Position numbers and translations under genes: made by a program. Below are positions 13,068-18,909 of a stretch of 21,073 bases of DNA, piece after piece. Location: positions 1 through 21,073 of the IMG/VR virus record IMGVR_UViG_3300025137_000370; one strand, 5' to 3'. This DNA comes from a virus. How positions within the stretch are numbered: position 1 is the stretch's first letter; every line of letters starts with the position of its first letter. The notes under the pieces were generated by a model. That model was not told where the DNA came from and made no database searches. It was given only the letters and a program-made list of their open reading frames with translations.

Positions 13068-13293
13068 TCCTTAATACATCAGTGATGATTTCAGAAATTG
13101 GAACTATTTCTTCCTCACCATCCTTGCCGGTTGAAACTCTAATCATACCATCACGTTCCAATATGTGAATTGTATAATCAATTATATCAGCAGCCTTTTC
13201 CTCTGAAATTTTTTTCTTTCCAAAATATTCTCCAACAAAGAAAAATCCCATTAAGGAACCTACTGCAAGTATCGTGTGTGTAAAAATGTCCAT
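13054..13293 (-). CDS. small membrane-anchored phage protein
   Basis: A 79-residue protein: an N-terminal membrane helix (THTILAVGSLMGFFFVGEYFG), then a cytoplasmic helix-hairpin domain (KAADIIDYTIHILERDGMIRV, PISEIITDVL). The TATAAA box ends 6 nt before the ATG, with no ribosome site between, so the message is probably leaderless or the start is also reached from upstream. Function unknown. Confidence 0.72.
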   Translation of the reverse strand: MDIFTHTILAVGSLMGFFFVGEYFGKKKISEEKAADIIDYTIHILERDGMIRVSTGKDGEEEIVPISEIITDVLRNAKT

Positions 13294-13297
13294 GTTT

Positions 13298-13305
13298 TAT
13301 TTATA
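13298..13305 (-). promoter_or_regulatory. T4-type late promoter box TATAAATA
   Basis: Exact TATAAATA overlapping the -10 of the sigma70-type promoter at 13300-13328, the same composite arrangement as in front of the tmRNA. Confidence 0.5.
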
Positions 13306-13328
13306 CTACAGTTAGGGTATTTTGTCAA
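13300..13328 (-). promoter_or_regulatory. sigma70-type promoter
   Basis: -35 TTGACA (13328-13323), 17 nt, -10 TATAAA (13305-13300); no TGn here. The 16 bases AAAAAAAGTACTTGAC ahead of and into the -35 are identical to those of the tmRNA promoter. The -35 contains the stop codon of the 43-residue gene before it. Confidence 0.75.
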
Positions 13329-13456
13329 GTACTTTTTTTAGCTTTTTTTCGACCATATTGCATATGCCACAACCAACTACTAAATCTGCCAGATTTACGG
13401 GCAACCCACATTGCAAAATTACTATTCCAAAACCAGTGTTTGTATCTTTTACTCAT
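13325..13456 (-). CDS. small basic Trp-rich protein
   Basis: A 43-residue protein with five Trp and many Arg/Lys (MSKRYKHWFWNSNFAMWVAR, ending KKAKKST), suggesting membrane-surface or nucleic-acid contact. GGAGG lies seven bases upstream of the ATG, which overlaps the preceding gene by 8 nt. Its TGA stop lies within the -35 box of the next promoter. Confidence 0.65.
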   Translation of the reverse strand: MSKRYKHWFWNSNFAMWVARKSGRFSSWLWHMQYGRKKAKKST

Positions 13457-13769
13457 AATACGCCTCCTCTGTGTAGTATCCAATAGGAGAACCATTCACA
13501 CTAGGAGCAGAATTAATATTACTTATCATCATCCAACTGTAAGAACCATTATCCCACTCAATCTTAACTTCTGGTGAGCATCTTGAATACGCTTCCACTA
13601 CTTTACCTTCCCACAAGGGAATCGTTGCACCGAAATAACCAATAATCTTCGTACCTAGCACCTTTGCGGCGTTCCACTCTTCTGTTTCAAAGAAACGGAT
13701 ATCTGCATTTGTGGTGAATGGGTCAGTATTCTCAGCAATTGCTGTTTCAATGCGTTTTTCGAGGGTCAT
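13449..13769 (-). CDS. hypothetical protein
   Basis: A 106-residue protein beginning MTLEKRIETAIAENTDPF. The WEGKVVEAYSRCSPEVKIEWDNGSYSWMMI segment reads as alternating strands, a small beta-rich fold. The open frame extends to 13808 but the start would fall in the promoter -10 box; ATG 13769 has AAGGA seven bases upstream. No family recognised. Confidence 0.7.
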   Translation of the reverse strand: MTLEKRIETAIAENTDPFTTNADIRFFETEEWNAAKVLGTKIIGYFGATIPLWEGKVVEAYSRCSPEVKIEWDNGSYSWMMISNINSAPSVNGSPIGYYTEEAYYE

Positions 13770-13798
13770 GTCTGTTTCCTTATTTCTCATCATATCTA

Positions 13799-13827
13799 AT
13801 AGTACCATACAAAATAGAGTTTGTCAA
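13799..13827 (-). promoter_or_regulatory. sigma70-type promoter, extended -10
   Basis: -35 TTGACA (13827-13822), 17 nt, -10 TACTAT (13804-13799) preceded by TGG. The first bases of the spacer (AACTCTATT) and the TAGATAT after the -10 equal those of the promoter at 6559-6587, so one is probably a copy of the other. Confidence 0.8.
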
Positions 13828-13837
13828 GAAGAATCTT

Positions 13838-14095
13838 TCATTTTCGTAAATATATTTTGCAATTAGAATAGCCAATGTTAGAATACCATGTCTTATAATC
13901 ACGACTATACACTAATATGTTTGATTTTTTAATAAAAACTCTTACCATTCCATGAGAAGATAGACGATACCTAGAACAAATATCCTTTACTGGCTTAAGA
14001 AGTTGATTCGTGGTTCTCTCAATCACTATATGAAATTTCTCTGCATTAACACTAAACGGCAGTAAAATCATAGTTATGAATATGAGATATTTCAT
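13838..14095 (-). CDS. small secreted protein with two cysteines
   Basis: An 85-residue protein with a signal peptide (cleavage after VNA, residue 18) and Cys40 and Cys79, which may form one disulfide. Strand-like stretches MVRVFIKKSNILVYS and KTWYSNIG suggest a small beta domain. A weak GGG precedes the ATG; a better ribosome site belongs to a short leader frame 22 nt upstream. Function unknown. Confidence 0.65.
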   Translation of the reverse strand: MKYLIFITMILLPFSVNAEKFHIVIERTTNQLLKPVKDICSRYRLSSHGMVRVFIKKSNILVYSRDYKTWYSNIGYSNCKIYLRK

Positions 14096-14117
14096 TTCCC
14101 ATATTTAGATATTTCAT
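14052..14117 (-). other. possible 21-codon leader frame with duplicated start
   Basis: ATGAAATATCTA at 14117 nearly repeats ATGAAATATCTC at 14095, 22 nt downstream in another frame. The first copy has the better ribosome site (AAGGAAATT). Its frame gives 21 residues, ending inside the secreted-protein gene. It may be a coupling leader or just a duplicated start region. Confidence 0.3.
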
Positions 14118-14129
14118 AATTTCCTTCTC

Positions 14130-14630
14130 TCAATGCATTTCTGGATCAGGTATTCCTGTCATACAACTTGTTATCATTACAAAAAATAATTGATTTATTT
14201 GTATTGTATCCCAAACATTAACACCATATTTTTCTTGTAACCACTCATCTTGTAAAGTGTAAGCTTCCTTTTCAAGTTCACCTCTACATTCTACAGTACT
14301 ATCTATGTCGTTCTCATATTGCAAATGATGAACTAACTCATGAAATAAAACTGATTTATCGTGAACAGTTGTTATATCAAAATTTTTATTTAATATGACG
14401 GTTTTATCTATATGATCATATAGAGCTATAGGGCTATTTCTATCTAAATCCCAATCTTTTTTTGCAGCACAAATATCATCGTTACCATTTGGTATTGGAA
14501 CTTGGTTACACCCATAGGCATATGAACGTATGTTCATAGTACTTAGATATTTTATATCTGGAATTTCGGGAATACTATAACCTGTGGCAGTATGAATCCA
14601 CAACATCATAGTAAGGATTATTTCTTTCAT
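14130..14630 (-). CDS. secreted HExxH metallopeptidase-like protein
   Basis: A 166-residue protein with an N-terminal signal-like segment (about 1-18). LFHELVHHLQYEN carries the zincin motif His97-Glu98-x-x-His101, and ECRGELEKEAYTLQDEW about 20 residues on offers a third Glu ligand, as in gluzincins. Four cysteines (41, 54, 115, 155) suit the periplasm. It resembles small DUF6647-type proteins. Degrading envelope or host surface protein is plausible. A TATAAATA box lies 5 nt before the ATG and no ribosome site is visible. Confidence 0.75.
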   Translation of the reverse strand: MKEIILTMMLWIHTATGYSIPEIPDIKYLSTMNIRSYAYGCNQVPIPNGNDDICAAKKDWDLDRNSPIALYDHIDKTVILNKNFDITTVHDKSVLFHELVHHLQYENDIDSTVECRGELEKEAYTLQDEWLQEKYGVNVWDTIQINQLFFVMITSCMTGIPDPEMH

Positions 14631-14635
14631 ACAAG

Positions 14636-14643
14636 TATTTATA
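14636..14643 (-). promoter_or_regulatory. possible late promoter box TATAAATA
   Basis: Exact TATAAATA ending 5 nt before the ATG of the HExxH gene and directly following the stop of the 51-residue gene. If used, the message would start at about the ATG. Confidence 0.45.
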
Positions 14644-14799
14644 TTATGAAAATGTACCTATGGATGTAGGCCAATTATAATCTCTTTTTTGACGAATCCA
14701 CTTACGATACTTTTCTAGTCTAATATCCCAAGCTTCTGTTCTTGTTCGTGAATTACGTAAATCAATTATATGTTGGTAGTATGCTGTAGTCGCACTCAT
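14644..14799 (-). CDS. small basic hypothetical protein
   Basis: A 51-residue protein (MSATTAYYQHIIDLRNSRTR...) with a helical AWDIRLEKYRKWIRQKRDYNWP stretch. AGGAG lies eight bases upstream of the ATG, a strong site, and it stands alone between the coiled-coil gene and the HExxH gene. No family recognised. Confidence 0.68.
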   Translation of the reverse strand: MSATTAYYQHIIDLRNSRTRTEAWDIRLEKYRKWIRQKRDYNWPTSIGTFS

Positions 14800-14812
14800 T
14801 AATAGTTCTCCT

Positions 14813-14839
14813 TTTTCTACAACTACTTATAGTAGAAAA
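14813..14839 (-). other. hairpin immediately 5' of a ribosome binding site
   Basis: TTTTCTAC (14839-14832) pairs with GTAGAAAA (14820-14813) around an 11-nt loop, with an alternative short CTAC/GTAG stem. The AGGAG site of the 51-residue gene starts at the next base. A degenerate TCAACA...TACTAT pair with a 19-nt spacer overlaps it; I do not call that a promoter. Confidence 0.45.
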
Positions 14840-14913
14840 GGAAAAAATAGATTTGTTGATTCTCCCTCTCTGGTATGTATCGGATGCATAACTAAAATAT
14901 TTTGTTAAGTGCC

Positions 14914-15495
14914 CTACTTGGTTTTACCTCTCATACCAGCAAGAGGATTCTCTAGTGCTTTCTTGATTTTGTCATTGATGGTATCTTGTAACTCTTTCAT
15001 TTGAGTCTTTATTCTCTGTTCAAGAGTGTCCATATCGTTCCGTAATTGTTCTCTACGTCTATCGAAACGATCACTACTATCTGTAACTAACTTACGAACT
15101 TTCTTGTCATTAGTTTCTATACTATCTCTCACTAGACGAAATGCTTCTTTACCACGCTTCTCAATATCATCCACTTGCTTGGACATAACGTGAAGTTCAT
15201 CTTTTAGATCATTCTTGATATCTTTTGTATAATCTCTTGCATCTTGAATTAATTCTTCCTTGGATTCTACTTCACTTTTAAGTGATGTCATTTCTTCTCT
15301 TAACACAGCAAGTTTCTTGTCAAATTCAGATAAATCTGGAGCTTCATAACTCTCTATTCTCTCTCTCATATTCATATAGTCTTTATAAAACTCAAAGCCA
15401 CCCCATAGACCACCACCTAACGTGCCAAGTATAGGTAGCAATAACAACATTTTTCCACCTTTGATTTTTGCACCAGCAATTTCTACTTCGGCCAT
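14914..15495 (-). CDS. membrane-anchored long coiled-coil protein
   Basis: A 193-residue protein: short N-terminus, one membrane helix (about 16-36, MLLLLPILGTLGGGLWGGF), then about 130 residues of coiled coil with heptads (DFDKK, ALREEMTSLKSEV, DIEKRGKEAF, TLEQRIKTQMKELQ). It ends with a short flexible tail. AGGAGA precedes the ATG. Last gene of the late unit starting at 17635. A virion or envelope-spanning role is inference. Confidence 0.75.
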   Translation of the reverse strand: MAEVEIAGAKIKGGKMLLLLPILGTLGGGLWGGFEFYKDYMNMRERIESYEAPDLSEFDKKLAVLREEMTSLKSEVESKEELIQDARDYTKDIKNDLKDELHVMSKQVDDIEKRGKEAFRLVRDSIETNDKKVRKLVTDSSDRFDRRREQLRNDMDTLEQRIKTQMKELQDTINDKIKKALENPLAGMRGKTK

Positions 15496-15504
15496 CGGTA
15501 TCTC

Positions 15505-17130
15505 CTATTTGTATTGACTATCTACTAATGCTCTATGAGCAACATCACTGCCTCCAATCATATAATATGCAGCACCTGTATTGTCTGCAATTGCACTATC
15601 TGGTATTCTATCACTGGTAAAGAAATTTGGAATATCGGGTATAAGTTTTTGAGCACTGAAGAATGATCTTGTATTTCCCAAAACACCCATAACAACAAGT
15701 GTTCTCATTTGGTTTGTCGAGTCGTACCGACCCTTATCACCCATATTCTTTACTATCTTATTTGCAACCTTTTGTTTAGCCTGTCTCTTAATTTGTTTTA
15801 CGCTTTTCGATTTACTTTTGTTCCCACCACTTTTTTGTTTGTTGCCACTTCGTACTTCAGACTTAGACTCTTGTTCACTCTCTGCGGCCTCTGGTTCATT
15901 AGAAGAATCTTCATTACTTGATGGTTCATTAGTTTCAGAGGACTCTGAACTTGTTGACTCTGATTCTGATGACTCTGATTCTGATGATGCCTCTTGTTGT
16001 TCTGGTTCTGACGTTTGAGGTTCGGGCTCAGCTTCTGTAGTGGTTTCACCTTGTGGTTCTGTAGATTCTGTATCCATAGATTGTCCAATATCATTATTCA
16101 TCTCCATTTCAATACTTGCAACTTCTACCTGTGCTTCTACCTCAGAAGGCCCTGTACTTACTGGAGTATCAAAAGAAGGAACTTCCATTTCTACTGGGGC
16201 CATTTCTATAGCAGCTTCTATAGTTGAAACATTTACCTCTGGAGTAGATTCAATTTCTACACTAAATGTTTCAATCTCATTTCCTACAGGATCGTTTATT
16301 GTAATATTAATTGTCTGTGGTTCCGTTGCAATATCAGTTGCAGCATCTATCTGTTGATTAACAACTTCCATCGCCTCATCGACAGCAGCTGCAATTATAT
16401 CTAGTGTTGCCTGTGTTGTATAGGTAGCTGTAAGAGATACATTATCAAATCTTGGGCCGCCATATTGATTATTTGTTGCAACACCACTATCTACACCAAA
16501 TAAAGAAAATGTTGCAAATGCACTAGTATATTCATTTTCGGGCACTGTACTAGTAAAATTAAAGGTAGAGGTATCCCATCCTGTCCATGTAATTTCTTCA
16601 TATCTATGAGAAAAGGTATTAAGAATAGTTCCGTTACTATCTGTAACTGTTAAATTAATTTCAAAAGTATCTCTACAATCCCCTTCAGTTGCATTACAAG
16701 CTGGTACAGTCGCATTACTACTATGACTATATACTTGACTACGATAATTAAGATCAAATCCATGATTAATTTGTTCTTGATTCATTTCATTAAATAAATC
16801 TACTGTCTGACTAACTATACCACCTTGTGGGTCTGAGCTCTCGTTTCCTGTTTTTAAGGCATTACCGCCATAAGGGCCGCACGTATTACAAACATAAGCA
16901 TCACCATTTTTAGTCCAATTTGACGGTGAAGTAGTATTTGTATTAGCCTCAAATCCTCTATTTTGTAATAATTGACCAGAGGTGACTTCCTCTGCTTTAG
17001 AAGAATAGGAAGGTAGGAAGACCAAAGAACATACCAACACTACTAAAGACAGTTGCGGCAGGAACCCACCCGAACTCTTCTGGTGCTTCAGTAATTCTCT
17101 CTTCTTCAGAATAGTCATCAGGCTCTTCAT
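15505..17130 (-). CDS. large secreted/surface protein with carbohydrate-binding-like domain
   Basis: A 541-residue late protein. Residues about 25-47 form a signal peptide (SSKA-EE site). Residues about 52-236 look like a galactose-binding beta-sandwich: LLQNRGFEAN and SPSNWTKNG at the start, PRFDNVSLTATY at the end, as in CBM4/9-like domains; it holds several cysteines. Then an Ala/Glu/Val helical region, a Ser/Glu/Thr low-complexity linker (about 350-420), a Lys-rich stretch (about 420-455) and a unique C-terminal domain (RTLVVMGVLGNT..., IGGSDVAHRALVD). It may be a virion decoration or an exported adhesin or receptor-masking protein. Confidence 0.78.
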   Translation of the reverse strand: MKSLMTILKKRELLKHQKSSGGFLPQLSLVVLVCSLVFLPSYSSKAEEVTSGQLLQNRGFEANTNTTSPSNWTKNGDAYVCNTCGPYGGNALKTGNESSDPQGGIVSQTVDLFNEMNQEQINHGFDLNYRSQVYSHSSNATVPACNATEGDCRDTFEINLTVTDSNGTILNTFSHRYEEITWTGWDTSTFNFTSTVPENEYTSAFATFSLFGVDSGVATNNQYGGPRFDNVSLTATYTTQATLDIIAAAVDEAMEVVNQQIDAATDIATEPQTINITINDPVGNEIETFSVEIESTPEVNVSTIEAAIEMAPVEMEVPSFDTPVSTGPSEVEAQVEVASIEMEMNNDIGQSMDTESTEPQGETTTEAEPEPQTSEPEQQEASSESESSESESTSSESSETNEPSSNEDSSNEPEAAESEQESKSEVRSGNKQKSGGNKSKSKSVKQIKRQAKQKVANKIVKNMGDKGRYDSTNQMRTLVVMGVLGNTRSFFSAQKLIPDIPNFFTSDRIPDSAIADNTGAAYYMIGGSDVAHRALVDSQYK

Positions 17131-17136
17131 ATTCAG

Positions 17137-17601
17137 TTACCCCTGAGACTCTTTTTTTTTGAAAACTTTACTATCTGCTGGGGCATCCTCTGAATTTTCT
17201 TCCCAAGCTTTCTTTGCATCATCACCGATTGCACCTTTATAGGGACAAGGAGTTCCAGCCATCCACATAGCATCAAATGCACGAGCATCCTGACACAACA
17301 TAGATACAGCAGCAACCTTCATGCCCATTCCGTACATAGAACGAGCAAGTTTAAGTCTTTCACAATTTTCATCTGTAACAGTTATACCAGATGCAAATCC
17401 TAAAATTTGTGTTTGTATCGCAGCCGATGCAGCACTTTTACACACATCACTATTATTAATAACAATAGATGGAGCAGAGGCAGTTGGTGGTGCTTTATCT
17501 ACTACTGTAGAAGACACCGTTGTATTTGTATCTGCTGCAAATGATATAGAAGGAAGTAGTGCAACAAAAGCTGTCATAACAAAAAGCTTGAGAGCTCTCA
17601 T
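17137..17601 (-). CDS. exported phage protein, conserved in marine myoviruses
   Basis: A 154-residue protein with a standard signal peptide (cleavage SFA-AD, about residue 22). After a Thr/Ser/Val linker, the helical core has four cysteines in the pattern SDVCK, DENCERLKLARSMYGMG, SMLCQDARAFDAMW, GTPCPYKG. I recall similar proteins in T4-like cyanophages, role unknown. First gene after a TATAAATA box, with AAGGAGA before the ATG, so a late gene. Tail is charged. Confidence 0.8.
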   Translation of the reverse strand: MRALKLFVMTAFVALLPSISFAADTNTTVSSTVVDKAPPTASAPSIVINNSDVCKSAASAAIQTQILGFASGITVTDENCERLKLARSMYGMGMKVAAVSMLCQDARAFDAMWMAGTPCPYKGAIGDDAKKAWEENSEDAPADSKVFKKKESQG

Positions 17602-17627
17602 AGGTTCTCCTTATAATATTATACTGA

Positions 17628-17635
17628 TATTTATA
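17628..17635 (-). promoter_or_regulatory. T4-type late promoter box TATAAATA
   Basis: Exact TATAAATA 26 nt before the ATG at 17601, leaving room for a leader with AAGGAGA. This is the best-placed late box in the window; it would drive the three exported/membrane genes down to 14914. Confidence 0.7.
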
Positions 17636-17661
17636 CAACTTAACTAAATTTTAATACGTTT

Positions 17662-18003
17662 TTATTTAGATAAGTCATTGTGCAATTTTACAAAGTATTC
17701 TGCATCTACCACTACTAAAGGTTTTTGATTATTACGTTTAATAAAAACTATAGGTTCATAATCACCAGAGTTTGACTCTGCTTGTTCGTATGACTTCCAT
17801 ACGTTAAGAGATTCTTGGTTCTTACATTCTACAGAATAGGGAAACTTCTCTCTTGCAGCACGAGCCATAATGAGGTCTTCACCACCAGCACCCATACTAC
17901 GAGATTCTACATCTTCGGGATGAACATCTAACTGTTCGATAAGTTGATCACGAACCCATTGTTGAAATCTACGACCTTTTGCTTTTGCACTACTAGTTTT
18001 CAC
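17662..18003 (-). CDS. PD-(D/E)XK-like endonuclease, Holliday-junction-resolvase-like
   Basis: A 113-residue protein. A basic N-terminal helix (KAKGRRFQQWVRDQL) is followed by SRSMGAGGEDLIM (Asp ligand), YSVECKNQ (Glu-x-Lys) and a YEQAE helix, the layout of archaeal-type Holliday junction resolvases and related PD-(D/E)XK enzymes. This fits branched-DNA clean-up in replication or packaging. I choose GTG 18003, overlapping the upstream stop as GTGA; a TTG six codons earlier is possible. Confidence 0.72.
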   Translation of the reverse strand: MKTSSAKAKGRRFQQWVRDQLIEQLDVHPEDVESRSMGAGGEDLIMARAAREKFPYSVECKNQESLNVWKSYEQAESNSGDYEPIVFIKRNNQKPLVVVDAEYFVKLHNDLSK

Positions 18004-18365
18004 AGTCCTACTTGTTCCCAATCAAATTCATCGAAACCTTGATCCCTCGGAAGTGATACGGCATGAGCTTTACATTCACCCTTTCCACCAACATCATTGA
18101 TAAGTACTCGACCTGTATCTGCAAATCCCATGATTAACATATCATAAGGAATATGATGATATCTCAAATCTTTCTCTGTTTTTGCTCGTTCACTTTCTCT
18201 ACGACCTGTGATAATTATAATACGACAACCTTGAACTTCCCATTGTCGCATCTTTTCAACTGCGCCAGGAAGTGATGTATAATCTTTAGTATGTCCGGCT
18301 TGAGGTATTGTATCGTGTTGATAATTTAAAAGTGTTCCGTCAATATCGCATATTATTGTTTTCAT
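18000..18365 (-). CDS. HAD-superfamily phosphatase
   Basis: A 121-residue protein starting MKTIICDIDGTLLNY: Asp7 nucleophile and Asp9 acid of the DxDGT motif. IIIITGRRESER supplies motif II (Thr), and GRVLINDVGGKGE the acidic end. Similar to phage polynucleotide-kinase phosphatase domains and nucleotidases; substrate unknown. I place the start at 18365 (AAAGG eight bases upstream, usual family N-terminus). The frame stays open to an ATG at 18467, adding a basic 34-residue stretch across an A9 run. Confidence 0.8.
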   Translation of the reverse strand: MKTIICDIDGTLLNYQHDTIPQAGHTKDYTSLPGAVEKMRQWEVQGCRIIIITGRRESERAKTEKDLRYHHIPYDMLIMGFADTGRVLINDVGGKGECKAHAVSLPRDQGFDEFDWEQVGL

Positions 18366-18467
18366 AATCTCTACCTTTAATTTTTTTTTACCTGATAAAT
18401 ATTTAGGAACAGGTGGGCCATTCATCTTAATTTTAAACCATTTTTTTAAACGATTTACTGTTTTCAT

Positions 18468-18764
18468 TCACCATCCCATTGCTAATTTGGTTTCTTCTGG
18501 CACCATATCTAAAGTGAAAGGTGGATCAAAAGTTGTAACTATTGTTACTGTTTCTACACCATCTACATATCCAGCCTTTCTTATATCTTCTGCAATAACG
18601 TCTGCAAAACCACAAAAAGCACTTGTCAAGGTATGTGTTATTTCTACGCTCTTATCTTCCTCATTAAAGGCAATGTTATAAATTAAACCAAGATCATATA
18701 CGTTAATACTAATCTCTGGATCAAAAACTTCTTGAAGTTGTTTAATTATTTCTTCTTTAATCAT
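18468..18764 (-). CDS. MIP18/SufT-like domain protein
   Basis: A 98-residue protein, MIKEEIIKQL then VFDPEISINVYDLGLIYNI, the MIP18 (DUF59) signature DPE-x-x-x-x-V-x-x-L-G-L-I-Y; one cysteine (SAFCGFAD) and a final FDPPFTLDMVPEETK. The family helps assemble Fe-S clusters. Start ATG 18764 overlaps the zinc-ribbon stop by 8 nt; an ATG seven codons earlier is also open. Why a phage needs it next to its ribonucleotide reductase is unclear; support of host or phage Fe-S enzymes is inference. Confidence 0.82.
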   Translation of the reverse strand: MIKEEIIKQLQEVFDPEISINVYDLGLIYNIAFNEEDKSVEITHTLTSAFCGFADVIAEDIRKAGYVDGVETVTIVTTFDPPFTLDMVPEETKLAMGW

Positions 18765-18909
18765 CTTCTTCCCACTCCATTTCATCCTCTAATTCTTCAG
18801 AAAGAGTTTCACCACAAAAAACACAATACTGCATAATATAGTATCTTTCGTTTAGATTATGTTTTATTTGATATTCTGCTTCACAAGATTCACAAACTAC
18901 CAACTTCAT
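18757..18909 (-). CDS. small zinc-ribbon protein
   Basis: A 50-residue protein: MKLVVCESCEAEYQIKH, then QYCVFCGETL, two CxxC pairs forming a zinc ribbon, and an acidic tail (EELEDEMEWEEDD). Conserved in T4-like marine phages next to ribonucleotide reductase as far as I recall. Its ATG overlaps the reductase stop as TAATG. It may bind nucleic acid or a protein partner. Confidence 0.8.
   Translation of the reverse strand: MKLVVCESCEAEYQIKHNLNERYYIMQYCVFCGETLSEELEDEMEWEEDD

Noticed and set aside
14832-14859. Seventh sigma70 promoter (TCAACA...TACTAT)
   Set aside because: -35 has two mismatches and the spacer is 19 nt; the -10 lies in a hairpin stem.
15818-16357. Plus-strand Ser/Asp-rich frames
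   Set aside because: They are complements of the Ser/Glu-rich linker and helical region of the 541-residue gene.
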